64,000 nt of DNA from Hafnia alvei (GTDB lineage Bacteria; Pseudomonadota; Gammaproteobacteria; Enterobacterales; Enterobacteriaceae): contig NZ_FMIQ01000004.1 in the NCBI RefSeq assembly GCF_900095695.1, forward strand, positions 1 to 64,000, read 5' to 3'. Below, one piece after another: positions 7,743 to 17,091 of the stretch. The notes beneath the pieces are model-generated. The model made no database searches. It was given only the letters and a program-made list of their open reading frames with translations, and was not told the DNA's origin. A program made the position numbers and the translations under genes. Numbering within the stretch: position 1 is the stretch's first letter; each line of letters opens with the position of its first letter.

Positions 7743-9101
7743 CTATCTCCTCAACGATGCGCACGTACATTTTTTCGTTGAGTTATAGAAGCAGCCCATG
7801 GCCACAATGGTGACCACCGCCAGCGCGCAGGGCCAGATGAAGATCAGCTCCCGCAATCCTTCGACGGTTCGGGCAGATTGAACCACGTTAGGCACATAGC
7901 CGATTTGCGTTAACATCAGGCCGGGGAAAAAGCCCGCCAGCGCCTGAGAGACTTTGCGAAAGAAGGTGAAACCGGTGTAAACCGTGCCTTCCGAACGCAC
8001 GCCGGTGCGCCATTCGCCATATTCCACGGTGTCGGACACCAGCGCCCAGTTCAGGCTGTTGACGAACGCCGAACCGAAAAATGCCAAGCAGGAAAACGCG
8101 ACAAAGCTCACCGAACTGCCGCCCAGCGTGTAGTTCAGCACATCGCCAGCCACCCAAATCAACAACCCGCCGATGTAGACCTTTTTCTTGCCGAAGCGAC
8201 GAACCGCGCTGGGCATCAGGAATACGCCGATGAAAATACAGCCCATGCTGAAGAACCCCATCCACGAAAGGAGGATCGGGTCGTTGAGCACGTACTGGGT
8301 GTAATAAACCTGAATGGCAAGTTTGACGTTGAACGCCCCCAGCGTACACAGGTTGGCGATGCAGAGAATAAACAGCGGGCGGTTTCCGGCGATAGCGCGA
8401 AAAGAGGCGAGCAGCCCTGGTTTTTGCGCGCTATTCGCCGGTTGCGCTTCGACGTAGCGCTCTTTGACGCCGGAATAACAGCCCCACATGCACAGCAAAC
8501 CGCACAATGAGAACAGCGTGGCCGCGAAGATATAGCCGCGCTGCGGATTGCCCTCCATCAGGTTCATCACCGGCACAAAGCCCACGGTACACAGCAGCAG
8601 GCCTAGCGTTGCCCCGCCCTGACGCCACGCCGCCAACGACGCACGCTCATGCGGGTTTTTGGTGATCGCAGGCACCATCGCACCGTAAGAGCAGTTCATC
8701 ATGCTGAATACCAGCCCGTACAGCATGAACAGCAGCGTCGCCACCACGGTTTTTCCGCCGATCTCAAACGGCGTGCCGACAAAATTGGCGATCGCCAGCA
8801 GCGTGACCGGGAACGCGGCATACAGCACAAACGGGCGGAATTTGCCTTTCGGCCCAATGTTGCGGCGCGAATCGAGCATGATCCCGGTGCCCATATCGGT
8901 AAACGCGGTAAAGAATTTCGCCACCAGGAAGATGATCCCGCCGTAGGTGCCGGGCAGCCCCAGCACGTCGGTGTAGAATTTCAGCAGATAAAGCGTGCCG
9001 ATATCCAGCAGGATATTGGAGCCTAAATCCCCCATCCCATAGGCAATTTTCTCTTTTAACGGCAGGCGTAATTTGGCCGGATCGCTGTGGTTCTCAGTCA
9101 T
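7743..9101 (-). CDS. yihO: GPH-family sulfoquinovose importer YihO with frameshifted C-terminus
   Basis: The 452-residue product is a full 12-helix GPH symporter (MGDLGSNILLDIGTLYLLKFY, NCSYGAMVPAITKNPHE, DTVEYGEWRTG) closely related to its neighbour yihP. Translation begins at the ATG at 9101 (MTENHSD). The tail reads GCFYNSTKKCTCASLRR, whereas the neighbouring frame reads LNEKMYVRIVEEIETRKRLA and stops at 7720, just as the yihP tail (KLNETRFALIIEEIGKRK) does. One missing A near 7785 (TATAAC for TATAAAC) explains this. Only the cytoplasmic tail is altered, so the transporter might still work. Role as importer follows gene order in E. coli. Confidence 0.83.
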   Translation of the reverse strand: MTENHSDPAKLRLPLKEKIAYGMGDLGSNILLDIGTLYLLKFYTDVLGLPGTYGGIIFLVAKFFTAFTDMGTGIMLDSRRNIGPKGKFRPFVLYAAFPVTLLAIANFVGTPFEIGGKTVVATLLFMLYGLVFSMMNCSYGAMVPAITKNPHERASLAAWRQGGATLGLLLCTVGFVPVMNLMEGNPQRGYIFAATLFSLCGLLCMWGCYSGVKERYVEAQPANSAQKPGLLASFRAIAGNRPLFILCIANLCTLGAFNVKLAIQVYYTQYVLNDPILLSWMGFFSMGCIFIGVFLMPSAVRRFGKKKVYIGGLLIWVAGDVLNYTLGGSSVSFVAFSCLAFFGSAFVNSLNWALVSDTVEYGEWRTGVRSEGTVYTGFTFFRKVSQALAGFFPGLMLTQIGYVPNVVQSARTVEGLRELIFIWPCALAVVTIVAMGCFYNSTKKCTCASLRR

Positions 9102-9114
9102 TATCTGTTCCCCA

Positions 9115-9987
9115 TTAAGCCTGATTTGCCGCGCGAATAGCCGCGACCTTTTTGCCAAACAGCAGATGCAGCACCAGCAGCAAACCAAAGGCAGGCAACA
9201 GCGCGCTCAATGCGGAAATCCCCGTCGCACCTTTGATAAGCATTGCGCCAGAGGCAATCAGCAGCAAAAAGACCATTACCCTGAAGATGTTCACCGGGAT
9301 ACGTTTATGTACGTACTGCCCAACCAGCGAGCCGAGGATCATCGTCGGTACGCAGAACAACACCAGTTTAAGAGTGGACACGGTCAGAATGCCGCTGGTG
9401 GCCAGACCGCCGATAATGGCGATATTGTTGGCGGTGAAGAAGGCATTGAGCGTGCCGCGAAAAGCGGCAGGGGCCAGATTTCGCAGCATGCCGTAAATCA
9501 CCACCGGCGGCCCGTTGGTGGAAAACGCCGAGCCTAACGCCCCGGCAATCGCGCCAATCGGCATCGCAATCCAGTTTTTGTCATAAACCGGCAGGCGGGG
9601 AATAAACAGGCTGTAAAAGGAGTAGAGGATCAGGAACGCGCCGAGGCCAATTTTCATGATGTGATCGGGCAGATAAGAGAGCGCATAAAGGCCCACCGGA
9701 ATACCGGCAAAGGAGAACAGGATCAGCACCAGCGCTGATTTCCAGTTGGTTTCCTTGCGCGACAGCCACGTGGCATACAGCGCCGTCGCCGTGCCGACAA
9801 TCACCGACATCGGTGCGGCCATTTTTAGCGGCAGCAACAGCGTCACTAGCGGCATGGTGGTCAGCGCACCGCCAAACCCGGCGCAGATCCCGACAAAGGT
9901 GTACATGAACATGATGGCAATCACGATAGCCACAACGCCCGCATCCAGCTGAATACCGTCAGGCGTAAACAGAGTGAAGAAATCCAT
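9115..9987 (-). CDS. TauE/SafE-family membrane exporter in the sulfoquinovose operon
   Basis: A 290-residue protein with about eight membrane helices in two halves, typical of TauE/SafE (PF01925): FVGICAGFGGALTTMPLV near the start and GALGSAFSTNGPPVVIYGML in the middle. Members export sulfite, sulfoacetate or other organosulfonates. The ATG at 9987 follows GGAGAATAACC, and the gene begins two bases after the yihQ stop, so it is surely part of the operon. E. coli K-12 has no such gene here. A role in exporting DHPS or another sulfonate product is a reasonable inference; a substrate cannot be read from the sequence. Confidence 0.82.
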   Translation of the reverse strand: MDFFTLFTPDGIQLDAGVVAIVIAIMFMYTFVGICAGFGGALTTMPLVTLLLPLKMAAPMSVIVGTATALYATWLSRKETNWKSALVLILFSFAGIPVGLYALSYLPDHIMKIGLGAFLILYSFYSLFIPRLPVYDKNWIAMPIGAIAGALGSAFSTNGPPVVIYGMLRNLAPAAFRGTLNAFFTANNIAIIGGLATSGILTVSTLKLVLFCVPTMILGSLVGQYVHKRIPVNIFRVMVFLLLIASGAMLIKGATGISALSALLPAFGLLLVLHLLFGKKVAAIRAANQA

Positions 9988-9989
9988 GG

Positions 9990-12026
9990 TTATTCTCCGT
10001 GTGGCAGGGCGCAAAGCTGGCTGAAAAGCGGCTGCCATTCGCTGTCTGCACGATAAAAGACCGGCGGCTGGCCGAGCGGCGCGGCAACCGTCACTTCACC
10101 GCCGTGATACGCTTTGCCCGTCCACGCGTGGATCCACTTATCCTCCGGCAGATACAGGGTCCAGTCGCTGCGCCCCTGTTCATGAACCGGGGCTACCAGT
10201 AAATCGCGGCCCAGCAGATACTGGTATTTCAGGTCATAGCTGCGGGCATCGTCTTCGTAATGCAGGAACAGCGGGCGCATCACCGGCAAACCGCTTTTCG
10301 CGTTTTGTGCCACGGCCTGTTTGAGATAAGGCTTCAGGGTGGTGAACACCGTGGTCATGCGGGCAAAATGGGCGATGGTTTCCGCGTCGCTGTCGAACTG
10401 CCAGTTATCGCCGGGGCGATTGCCTTCGTGGGTGCGCATCATCGGGGTGAAGGCGCTGAAATCACACCAGCGCAGCAGCAGTTCTTTACTGCGTTTCATG
10501 TCGAACAGCGTGGTGTAGCCGCCAATGTCGCTGTGATGCAGGCCGTGCCCGCTCATGGCGAGGGAAAGCGCCGCCGGGATCACCGAGGCCAGACCATCAT
10601 CGAGGCTCCAGTCGACGTTCTGATCGCCCGCCCACATCATCAGCGAATGTTTCTGGCTGCCGGTGTAGCCCGCGCGCATAAAGAACAGAACGTCGCCGAG
10701 CTTGCCGGTTTCTTCCAGCGCGTCGTAGTTGCACTTCGCCCACAGCGCAGGCCAAGCGTTATGCATGATTTCCGCGCTCACGCCGTTATGCAGGAAGGTA
10801 TCGGTCGGCAGATATTCGCCGAAATCGGCCATCCAGCCGCCGCAGCCCAGTTCGATCAGGTTCTTTTTAATGACGTCTTTGTACCAGCCGTAGGCTTCCG
10901 GGTTGGTGAGATCGATAACGCCGGCGTAAAACTCGCCGAACTCCACGTGATAGTCGTTGCCCGCCGCGTCTTTGGTCAGATAGCCGCGTTGCGCCGCCTC
11001 TTCGCACAAATCACGATCGCTGGCGACATAGGGGTTGATGTAGGTGAGATACTGCACGCCTTCTTGTTTCCATTGGCCGATCCGCTGATCCAGCTGCGGA
11101 TAAAGCTCCCGGCTCCATTTCCAGTTCCACATCACGCGCTTGCCAAAGGAGGTCATGCGAATGCCGGACCAGTCCTGCGCCCAGATGCCGTTAACCTTCA
11201 CGCCCCCGTCACGCATCGTATCGAGCTTTTGCTGGCAGATATCCGTGCCGCCCTGAATGCCGAGCGTCACGCCGTCGTAAACCCAGTCCGGTAGTTCCGG
11301 CTGACGGCCCAGCAAGGCGGTGAGTTTTTCCAGAATTTCGACGTAGGTTGCCGCACATTCGAAACGAATCGTGGCGTTATCCTCCCAGAATGCCAGTTCG
11401 TGAAAACCCGGATCGCTGAAATCGAAATTCATGTAGCCGCTGTTATCGACGTGGCAGTAGTACTTTTGCGTGCTGACAAACGTCGGCTGCGGGAAGAAGG
11501 TCCAGTAATAGTCGCCGCCCGTGTTCTCTTTGCAGTCGGCAAGCCAGGTCACGTGGGTTTTCTTGTTGCGCCCCACGCCCTGCTCGCTGGTCCACAGCGG
11601 GAAAGGTTTACCGCGCAGATCGAAATAGGAGAACTGTTCGCCGCAGCCGTAAACGTGATCGTCTGGGTTTGCCGCCAGACGCAGCCAGATGCGGTTATGG
11701 CTGGCGTTATCGTTATGCAGCTTCAGCGTCAGACGGCGGCTGTCGTCGAGGCCGACCGCTAGGGTGGCGTTGATTTCGCCACGGGAAAAATGAACCGCCC
11801 AGCCCGCGCCTTGTTTCATCACTGCGACGTCCGTCAGGGCAATTTTTTCGTTCAGCTTGTCCTGAATGCTGAAATTACCGCGGAACATCTCGATATCCGC
11901 CGTTCCGCTGCCAACCCACAGGCAGGGTGCCTGACGGGTATGACGCAAAATAAGACGCCCCTCAAACGACAGCGAGAAGCCATCGTCGAGCGTTACCAGT
12001 TTCACTTCAGGGTATTGCGAAGTCAT
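9990..12026 (-). CDS. yihQ: sulfoquinovosidase YihQ (GH31)
   Basis: YihQ releases sulfoquinovose from sulfoquinovosyl glycerol and diacylglycerol, the plant sulfolipid headgroup. At 678 residues it has the same length as the E. coli enzyme. The catalytic nucleophile is Asp401 (GWMADFGEYLP) and the acid/base Asp468 (WAGDQNVDWS), both with the usual spacing. The segments GTDICQQKLDTMRDGG and GIWAQDWSGIRMTSFGKRVMW carry the Gln, Arg and Trp residues that recognise the sulfonate in this subfamily, which separates it from plain alpha-glucosidases. No signal peptide is seen, so it acts in the cytoplasm. Confidence 0.92.
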   Translation of the reverse strand: MTSQYPEVKLVTLDDGFSLSFEGRLILRHTRQAPCLWVGSGTADIEMFRGNFSIQDKLNEKIALTDVAVMKQGAGWAVHFSRGEINATLAVGLDDSRRLTLKLHNDNASHNRIWLRLAANPDDHVYGCGEQFSYFDLRGKPFPLWTSEQGVGRNKKTHVTWLADCKENTGGDYYWTFFPQPTFVSTQKYYCHVDNSGYMNFDFSDPGFHELAFWEDNATIRFECAATYVEILEKLTALLGRQPELPDWVYDGVTLGIQGGTDICQQKLDTMRDGGVKVNGIWAQDWSGIRMTSFGKRVMWNWKWSRELYPQLDQRIGQWKQEGVQYLTYINPYVASDRDLCEEAAQRGYLTKDAAGNDYHVEFGEFYAGVIDLTNPEAYGWYKDVIKKNLIELGCGGWMADFGEYLPTDTFLHNGVSAEIMHNAWPALWAKCNYDALEETGKLGDVLFFMRAGYTGSQKHSLMMWAGDQNVDWSLDDGLASVIPAALSLAMSGHGLHHSDIGGYTTLFDMKRSKELLLRWCDFSAFTPMMRTHEGNRPGDNWQFDSDAETIAHFARMTTVFTTLKPYLKQAVAQNAKSGLPVMRPLFLHYEDDARSYDLKYQYLLGRDLLVAPVHEQGRSDWTLYLPEDKWIHAWTGKAYHGGEVTVAAPLGQPPVFYRADSEWQPLFSQLCALPHGE

Positions 12027-12063
12027 TGTGACCTCCGTTGTAGGGTAAAGGATGATTGTTGTT

Positions 12064-12936
12064 TTAGTTATTTACGCCGATGTTAAAGCTCAGCGAGTGG
12101 GTGTCGTCCGGTGCGAGTTGCACCAGATCGAGACCTGAATTAAACGCATCCGGCGGGCAGCTCATCGGTTCGACGGCCAGCCCTTTTCTGGCGAGTTTTT
12201 CGCCCGAATAGACCTGAAGCCACGGTTGGTTGGAGCGCAGCCGGACGGACATCTCGGTGGGCGGATGAACCAGCCTGACTTCCCACGGTGCGTCATCCCG
12301 CCGTGCCTCAAAGCTGTGATCGATCTGCGTGGTGCCGATTCGCCGCTGCGTCTGAAAATCGAGTTTGGTGTTGGCAAAAAACGTTAAGGTCTGAATATCA
12401 AATAGGTTGCCGGTGGGTAACTGCAGTTCGCAGCCATCAACGCATTGCAGATTGCAGGTGAGATAGGGGTGAACGCCTGCGCCGTAAGGCGCAGTGACGT
12501 CCCCGATGTTTTTGCTGAGAATGCGGGCGCTCAGACCCGTATCCTCGTCAAGCTGATACGTCACTTCGCAAGCAAGCATAAAAGGGTAACCATAGGTTGG
12601 CGGTAAAAAGGCCGACAGCGTTACGTGGGTTGTGGAGCGTTCAACAACCTGCCAGTTGTGCCACGCCAGCAATCCGTGGATGGCGCTATTCCCAGCGCGA
12701 TCGTTGATCGCGGGGGTAAACGTTTCGCCGTCGAATTGATAACGTCCACTGGTGATGCGATTTGGCCAAGGGATTAGCACCTTCCCCAAATGCGCCAACG
12801 GCATCTCTTCCGGTGGGTGAGGTATCACCACGTGGCGACCACGATGGGTTAACGCAGCGATCCCCGCGCCCACCGTGACAATTTTCGCCTGATACTCACC
12901 GGCAGCCAGCGCGATAGTCATCCCACTTTGATGCAT
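12064..12936 (-). CDS. yihR: aldose 1-epimerase family protein YihR (sulfoquinovose mutarotase)
   Basis: A 290-residue galactose-mutarotase-fold protein. It interconverts the alpha and beta anomers of sulfoquinovose released by YihQ so that the isomerase gets its substrate. Recognisable elements are NRITSGRYQFDGETF, the first conserved His in GNSAIHGLLAWHNW, the second His in GAGVHPYLTC, and a late Glu in GLAVEPMSCPPDAFN. The start may be the ATG at 12936 or the one five codons later (MTIALAAGEYQ); both lie in the same context. It is 15 bases downstream of yihS. Confidence 0.86.
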   Translation of the reverse strand: MHQSGMTIALAAGEYQAKIVTVGAGIAALTHRGRHVVIPHPPEEMPLAHLGKVLIPWPNRITSGRYQFDGETFTPAINDRAGNSAIHGLLAWHNWQVVERSTTHVTLSAFLPPTYGYPFMLACEVTYQLDEDTGLSARILSKNIGDVTAPYGAGVHPYLTCNLQCVDGCELQLPTGNLFDIQTLTFFANTKLDFQTQRRIGTTQIDHSFEARRDDAPWEVRLVHPPTEMSVRLRSNQPWLQVYSGEKLARKGLAVEPMSCPPDAFNSGLDLVQLAPDDTHSLSFNIGVNN

Positions 12937-12951
12937 GCTTTTTCCCTCGCT

Positions 12952-14193
12952 TTATTTTGCTAGGCTGTCCAGCAAGCCGGCAGCGACAGCGGGTGCCAGC
13001 CCGGGAGCCAGCGGCAGACGGGGGATCACCAGACAGTGCAGCAGATGATAAATATCCTGCTTACCGTCCCAGACTTTGGTGGTGACTTCGTTGTTGGTGT
13101 CGAGCTCCTGCCACCATGAACCGTTCTCGTAATCCATCAGGTACTTGATGCAGTACTCCCACCAAGTCTGATACCAAGTTTCGTATTGCTGATCGCCAGT
13201 GACGGTCCACAGCGCATAGGCGGTACCCATCGCTTCGACAATCGGCCAGCGCACGCGCTCGCGCACAATCGGCTTGCCGTCCCAGCCGACGGTGTACACG
13301 ATGCCGTCTGCGCCATCCGGTGCCCAAGCGTCGCGAATGGTGGCGTGGAACAGCCCTTTCGCATCTTCCAGCAGCCATTCCGGCGGTGTTTCAAAGCGGG
13401 CTTCCAGTGCGGCGCGCAGGTGCAGCATCAGGCGGCCCCACTCGATCCAATGCCCTGGCGTGCCGCCATAGGCGCGGAAGCGGTGGGCCGGATTCTCTTT
13501 GTTGTAATCGCGGATAGGGTTCCAGTGGGTGTCGAAATGCTCGTTAACCCGGTACTCGCCTTTGCGGGCGACGTCGTGAATGATCACCGAGGCCACGCGC
13601 AGCGCGCGGTCGAGCCATTTACGGTCGTGGGTCACGTCATACACAATCAGGAAGGCTTCCACCGCGTGCATATTGGCGTTGCCGCCGCGATAGTCTTCGG
13701 TTTTGCTGAAGGCTTCGTCCCAGGATTCCAAGCACATCTGCTCTTCTTCACTCCAGAAGTACTTCTCAATAATTTCAATGGTTTCATCGAGAAGCTGGCG
13801 CGCGGCAGGGTGGCCGGTGGTGACAGCGCTCGCCGCCCCGAGCAGCACGAAGAAGTGCTGATAGCCTTGCTTGGACGCATCGATAACGCCTTCGTCGTTC
13901 ACGCAGGCGTACCAGCCGCCATATTTTTTATCGCGCAGCGCACCGTTGAGCGCGTTGATGCCGTGATCGACCAGCGCATAAGCGCCCGGACGGCCCATTC
14001 CGGCGGCAACGGAATAGGTGTGCAGCATGCGGGCGGTGATCCACAGATGGGTGCCCTGATCGGTTTTAATCTGACCTTTATTACCGAGCCAGCCGAAGCC
14101 GGTCGGTACGGCGGCATTCTTGCCGAATTCAAAAATTCTGTCCGTTTCCTGCTCGAGCCAACGGTTATGACTCAGGGTATTAAACCATTTCAT
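12952..14193 (-). CDS. yihS: sulfoquinovose isomerase YihS
   Basis: YihS converts sulfoquinovose to sulfofructose. The 413-residue protein belongs to the AGE (N-acylglucosamine 2-epimerase) superfamily with an (alpha/alpha)6 barrel. It is the same size as the E. coli protein and keeps the histidines used for proton transfer, in [16 protein letters not shown] and in [15 protein letters not shown] near the C-terminus. It starts at the ATG at 14193, 15 bases after yihT. The strand and tight spacing place it in the yih catabolic operon. Confidence 0.92.
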   Translation of the reverse strand: MKWFNTLSHNRWLEQETDRIFEFGKNAAVPTGFGWLGNKGQIKTDQGTHLWITARMLHTYSVAAGMGRPGAYALVDHGINALNGALRDKKYGGWYACVNDEGVIDASKQGYQHFFVLLGAASAVTTGHPAARQLLDETIEIIEKYFWSEEEQMCLESWDEAFSKTEDYRGGNANMHAVEAFLIVYDVTHDRKWLDRALRVASVIIHDVARKGEYRVNEHFDTHWNPIRDYNKENPAHRFRAYGGTPGHWIEWGRLMLHLRAALEARFETPPEWLLEDAKGLFHATIRDAWAPDGADGIVYTVGWDGKPIVRERVRWPIVEAMGTAYALWTVTGDQQYETWYQTWWEYCIKYLMDYENGSWWQELDTNNEVTTKVWDGKQDIYHLLHCLVIPRLPLAPGLAPAVAAGLLDSLAK

Positions 14194-14208
14194 CGAAATA
14201 TCCTTTTA

Positions 14209-15084
14209 TTAGCGGCGGGCCATCATTTCGTCGACGATCTCGCCTAAACGTTGCAATTTCGGCGCTGAAACGTCGCTCAGCATCAGTTCGGTATCCGGCA
14301 GGCCCACCACGGAGGACCACACCGCCCGTCCGGCCAAGAAACCGGAAGCTCCGGCCTGCATGGCGACACGCACGGCGCGCGGGAACAGTTTTTCATCGAC
14401 GCCGGAAGAGAGGATCACCCACGGCATGCTGATTTGTTCATTCAGCTTCTGCGCGGCCAGCAGCAGCTCGCTCTGCGCACCTTTGCCGAACAGGGGCATT
14501 TCCCCCTTGTAGAGATCGGCGCCGCAGTTCCCGAGTTCTTTAGCCGCATCGACAATCGCCTGTTCGCGGTCGAATTTGTCGCCACGGCGCGGCGGGCGAA
14601 CCACCGGCTCGATAATGCTCAGCAGGCCGTGGCTGTGGCACAGCTGATTAAACTCACGCACCATGTGCAGGCGCTGCTGTGGATCTTCGTCGCTGCGCCA
14701 TAGCACCAGCAGCTTCAGGGCTTTCGCGCCGTCGAGCCGGGCTTTTTGCGCGTCAACGTTTTTGTCGATGATCACGCTGTCGACGGGGATGCCGTTGCCG
14801 GGGATGAAAGCGTCGGCGGCGACGATCATTGCGCAGTTTTTGGCGACTGCCTGCTGCTCAACAATCTGGTGATAGCAAAATTGCTGATCGACCAGCACCG
14901 CCGAGGCAAACGGCGACAGCGTTTTGGCTGCGTTCACTTTGAAATCCGTGAGATGTTGATCGGTGACTGGCCCTTTTGCGCCTGCCGCCGCGAACATCAT
15001 CCGCATGGCTTCGCGCTGATCCACGGCCAGCATCGCAAAACCGCCAGAAGGACGGGCAATCTCTTTCAGGGTGTACTGCGTCAT
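14209..15084 (-). CDS. yihT: sulfofructose-1-phosphate aldolase YihT
   Basis: A class I aldolase of 291 residues which splits 6-deoxy-6-sulfofructose-1-phosphate into dihydroxyacetone phosphate and sulfolactaldehyde. The Schiff-base lysine is Lys193 in [13 protein letters not shown], the same number as in E. coli. The phosphate- and sulfonate-binding loops near [13 protein letters not shown] and [12 protein letters not shown] are kept. The gene lies 27 bases downstream of yihU and upstream of yihS, as in the E. coli locus. Confidence 0.93.
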   Translation of the reverse strand: MTQYTLKEIARPSGGFAMLAVDQREAMRMMFAAAGAKGPVTDQHLTDFKVNAAKTLSPFASAVLVDQQFCYHQIVEQQAVAKNCAMIVAADAFIPGNGIPVDSVIIDKNVDAQKARLDGAKALKLLVLWRSDEDPQQRLHMVREFNQLCHSHGLLSIIEPVVRPPRRGDKFDREQAIVDAAKELGNCGADLYKGEMPLFGKGAQSELLLAAQKLNEQISMPWVILSSGVDEKLFPRAVRVAMQAGASGFLAGRAVWSSVVGLPDTELMLSDVSAPKLQRLGEIVDEMMARR

Positions 15085-15111
15085 GGTTAATTCCTTGTTG
15101 ATACGTAAAAA

Positions 15112-15996
15112 TCAGTGGTGAAGCCCCGCGCTGGCGCGGACCTGCTCCAGAATGGCGGACCAGTCTTCGCGCCCGCGTCCGGCGGCTCTGGCCTGGTTGT
15201 AAACCTCGCGGGAGGCCGCGCCGAGCGGCATCGGGACGTGCAGTTGATTGGCAACGTCGAGGGCGATACCCAAATCTTTGTGGGCCAAGTCGATCATGAA
15301 GGCTGGGGAGAGGTCGCCTTTGAGCACTTTGTTGGGCCAAGTGGTGGTGAAATGGCCTTTTCCGGCGGCGGTGCCGCTCATCACGCTGAGCGCGACGTTA
15401 AGATCAAGACCCAAAGCCTCGCAGAGCGTGGCGGCTTCGGCGGAAAGCGCATTCAGGGCAATGCTCATGTAGTTGTTGATAAGTTTCACGCGGATGCCCA
15501 TCCCCGGCCCGCCGGCGTTGATAAGCTCGCTGCCCATCGCCATCAGCACCGGCGTGGCGCGTTTGACCTGCTGTTCGGTGCCGCCGGCCAGTAAAAGCAG
15601 CGTGCCGGAAATGGCGTTATCGGACGTGCGGCCTACCGGCACGTCCATCAGGCTGAAACCGCGCTCAGCCATCTCCGCAATCAGCTTGTCGGTTTGCAGC
15701 GGGTGAATGGTCGACATATCGATGACCAGCGCCTGTGGCGATAAGCCTTCGCAAACGCCGTTTTCACCGAACAGCACCGAGCGCACCAGATCGCCGTTTG
15801 GCAGCATGGTGATGACAAATTCGGCTCCCTGCGCCGCCTGTGCTGGCGATGCGCTGGGCCGCGCTCCTTTGGCTTCTAGTTTTTTGACGGTCAAGGGATC
15901 GACGTCATAAACCTGAAGCGAATGCCCCTTGCTGAGCAAATTGCTCGCCATCGGCGTGCCCATCTGCCCCAGTCCGATAAATGCGATGACCGACAT
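15112..15996 (-). CDS. yihU: sulfolactaldehyde reductase YihU
   Basis: YihU reduces 3-sulfolactaldehyde with NADH to 2,3-dihydroxypropane-1-sulfonate, which leaves the cell. The 294-residue protein is a beta-hydroxyacid dehydrogenase: Rossmann motif [15 protein letters not shown] at residues 6-20, the substrate loop [16 protein letters not shown] near 118-132 and catalytic Lys171 in VKLINNYMS. Its ATG at 15996 is preceded by CAGGAGAACAGT. It is the first gene of the minus-strand operon, divergent from yihV. Confidence 0.92.
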   Translation of the reverse strand: MSVIAFIGLGQMGTPMASNLLSKGHSLQVYDVDPLTVKKLEAKGARPSASPAQAAQGAEFVITMLPNGDLVRSVLFGENGVCEGLSPQALVIDMSTIHPLQTDKLIAEMAERGFSLMDVPVGRTSDNAISGTLLLLAGGTEQQVKRATPVLMAMGSELINAGGPGMGIRVKLINNYMSIALNALSAEAATLCEALGLDLNVALSVMSGTAAGKGHFTTTWPNKVLKGDLSPAFMIDLAHKDLGIALDVANQLHVPMPLGAASREVYNQARAAGRGREDWSAILEQVRASAGLHH

Positions 15997-16019
15997 ACTG
16001 TTCTCCTGCTGGTGGTGTC

Positions 16020-16130
16020 ATGTTTTGTCAAAAATTGCGCGTTTGTGTTGTCTGTTTTTGATCGTATTTGTAATTAATGGTCAAAAAATTGACAGCCGTC
16101 ACTTTTTAAACAATTGGTCAAATTAAAATC
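16020..16130. promoter_or_regulatory. divergent yihU/yihV control region with repeated GTCAAA motifs
   Basis: The 164-base gap between the divergent genes contains GTCAAAAATT at 16027, the perfect inverted repeat GTCAA-AAAA-TTGAC at 16080-16093, and GTCAAATTA at 16117. Three copies of one motif in a divergent control region suggest operator sites for the DeoR-type repressor YihW (CsqR), whose gene is nearby. A -35-like TTGACA lies at 16089-16094, but no convincing -10 could be paired with it. The repressor assignment is inferred. Confidence 0.55.
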
Positions 16131-16160
16131 ACGGTAGGACTTAACGAGGAAGGAAAAACT

Positions 16161-17057
16161 ATGATTCGCATTGCTTGTGTCGGAATTGCCGTGATGGATA
16201 GGATCTATTACGTTGGGAATTTGCCTACGGAAGGGGGAAAGTATGTGGCGAACAACTATCGGGAAGTGGGCGGCGGCCCAGCAGCCACAGCCGCTGTTGC
16301 TGCGGCAAAGTTGGGTGCGCAGGTGGATTTTGTCGGCCGCGTGGGCGACGATGATACGGGAACCAGCTTGTTACAGGAGCTGGAGTCTTTTGGCGTAAAT
16401 ACCCGTTACACAAAGCGTTTCCAGAACGCCCGATCATCACAATCTGCCATCGTAGTGGATGCTCAGGGAGAACGTATCATTGTGAATTACCCAAGCCCTG
16501 ATTTGTTGATGGACGCCAGTTGGCTGGACGATATCGACTTCAGTCAGTGGGATGTCGTTTTGGCAGATGTACGCTGGCATGACGGAACGAAAAAAGCCTT
16601 TACCCTAGCAAAAGCGGCGGGGGTTATGACGGTGCTGGATGGCGACATCACCCCGCAGGATATCTCTGATTTGGTTCGTCTTAGCGACCATGCGGTTTTT
16701 TCCGCTCCAGGTTTACGTCGAATGAGCGGCGAACAGGATTTGATGATCGGCTTAAAACACTCAAAAACGATCACAAATGGACATGTGTATGTGACTAATG
16801 GAGCCGAAGGCTGTTTCTGGCTTGAGAATCAAGAAATTGCGCACCAGTCGGGCTTTTCTGTGGACGTGGTGGATACCACTGGTGCAGGAGATGTGTTCCA
16901 CGGCGCGTTCGCTTTCAGTCTGGCTCAAGGCGTGGCGGGCGCAGAGGGTATTCGCTTTGCCAGTGCCGTTGCGGCGCTGAAATGTACGCGCCCAGGCGGT
17001 CGCGCAGGTATCCCTGACTGTGATCAAACCCGCTCTTTTTTGTCACTTTATGTATAG
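16161..17057 (+). CDS. yihV: sulfofructose kinase YihV (PfkB family)
   Basis: YihV phosphorylates sulfofructose to sulfofructose-1-phosphate. The 298-residue protein is a ribokinase/PfkB kinase: N-terminal GGGPAATAAVAAAKLGA near residue 37, and the ATP-site motif DTTGAGDVFHGAF with the catalytic Asp near residue 244. A good ribosome site (GAGGAAGG) precedes the ATG. It is transcribed away from yihU; yihW follows after 34 bases. Its base composition is lower in G+C than the catabolic genes on the opposite strand. Confidence 0.92.
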   Translation: MIRIACVGIAVMDRIYYVGNLPTEGGKYVANNYREVGGGPAATAAVAAAKLGAQVDFVGRVGDDDTGTSLLQELESFGVNTRYTKRFQNARSSQSAIVVDAQGERIIVNYPSPDLLMDASWLDDIDFSQWDVVLADVRWHDGTKKAFTLAKAAGVMTVLDGDITPQDISDLVRLSDHAVFSAPGLRRMSGEQDLMIGLKHSKTITNGHVYVTNGAEGCFWLENQEIAHQSGFSVDVVDTTGAGDVFHGAFAFSLAQGVAGAEGIRFASAVAALKCTRPGGRAGIPDCDQTRSFLSLYV

Positions 17058-17091
17058 AATGCAGGATGAGATGGTTTTCAGAGGACAATCC

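Noticed and set aside
10260-11294. Long plus-strand open frame opposite yihQ (344 codons)
   Set aside because: It is the complement of a strongly coding G+C-rich gene; its His/Ala/Val/Arg-rich product is the usual antisense shadow. The same holds for 13186-14247 opposite yihS.
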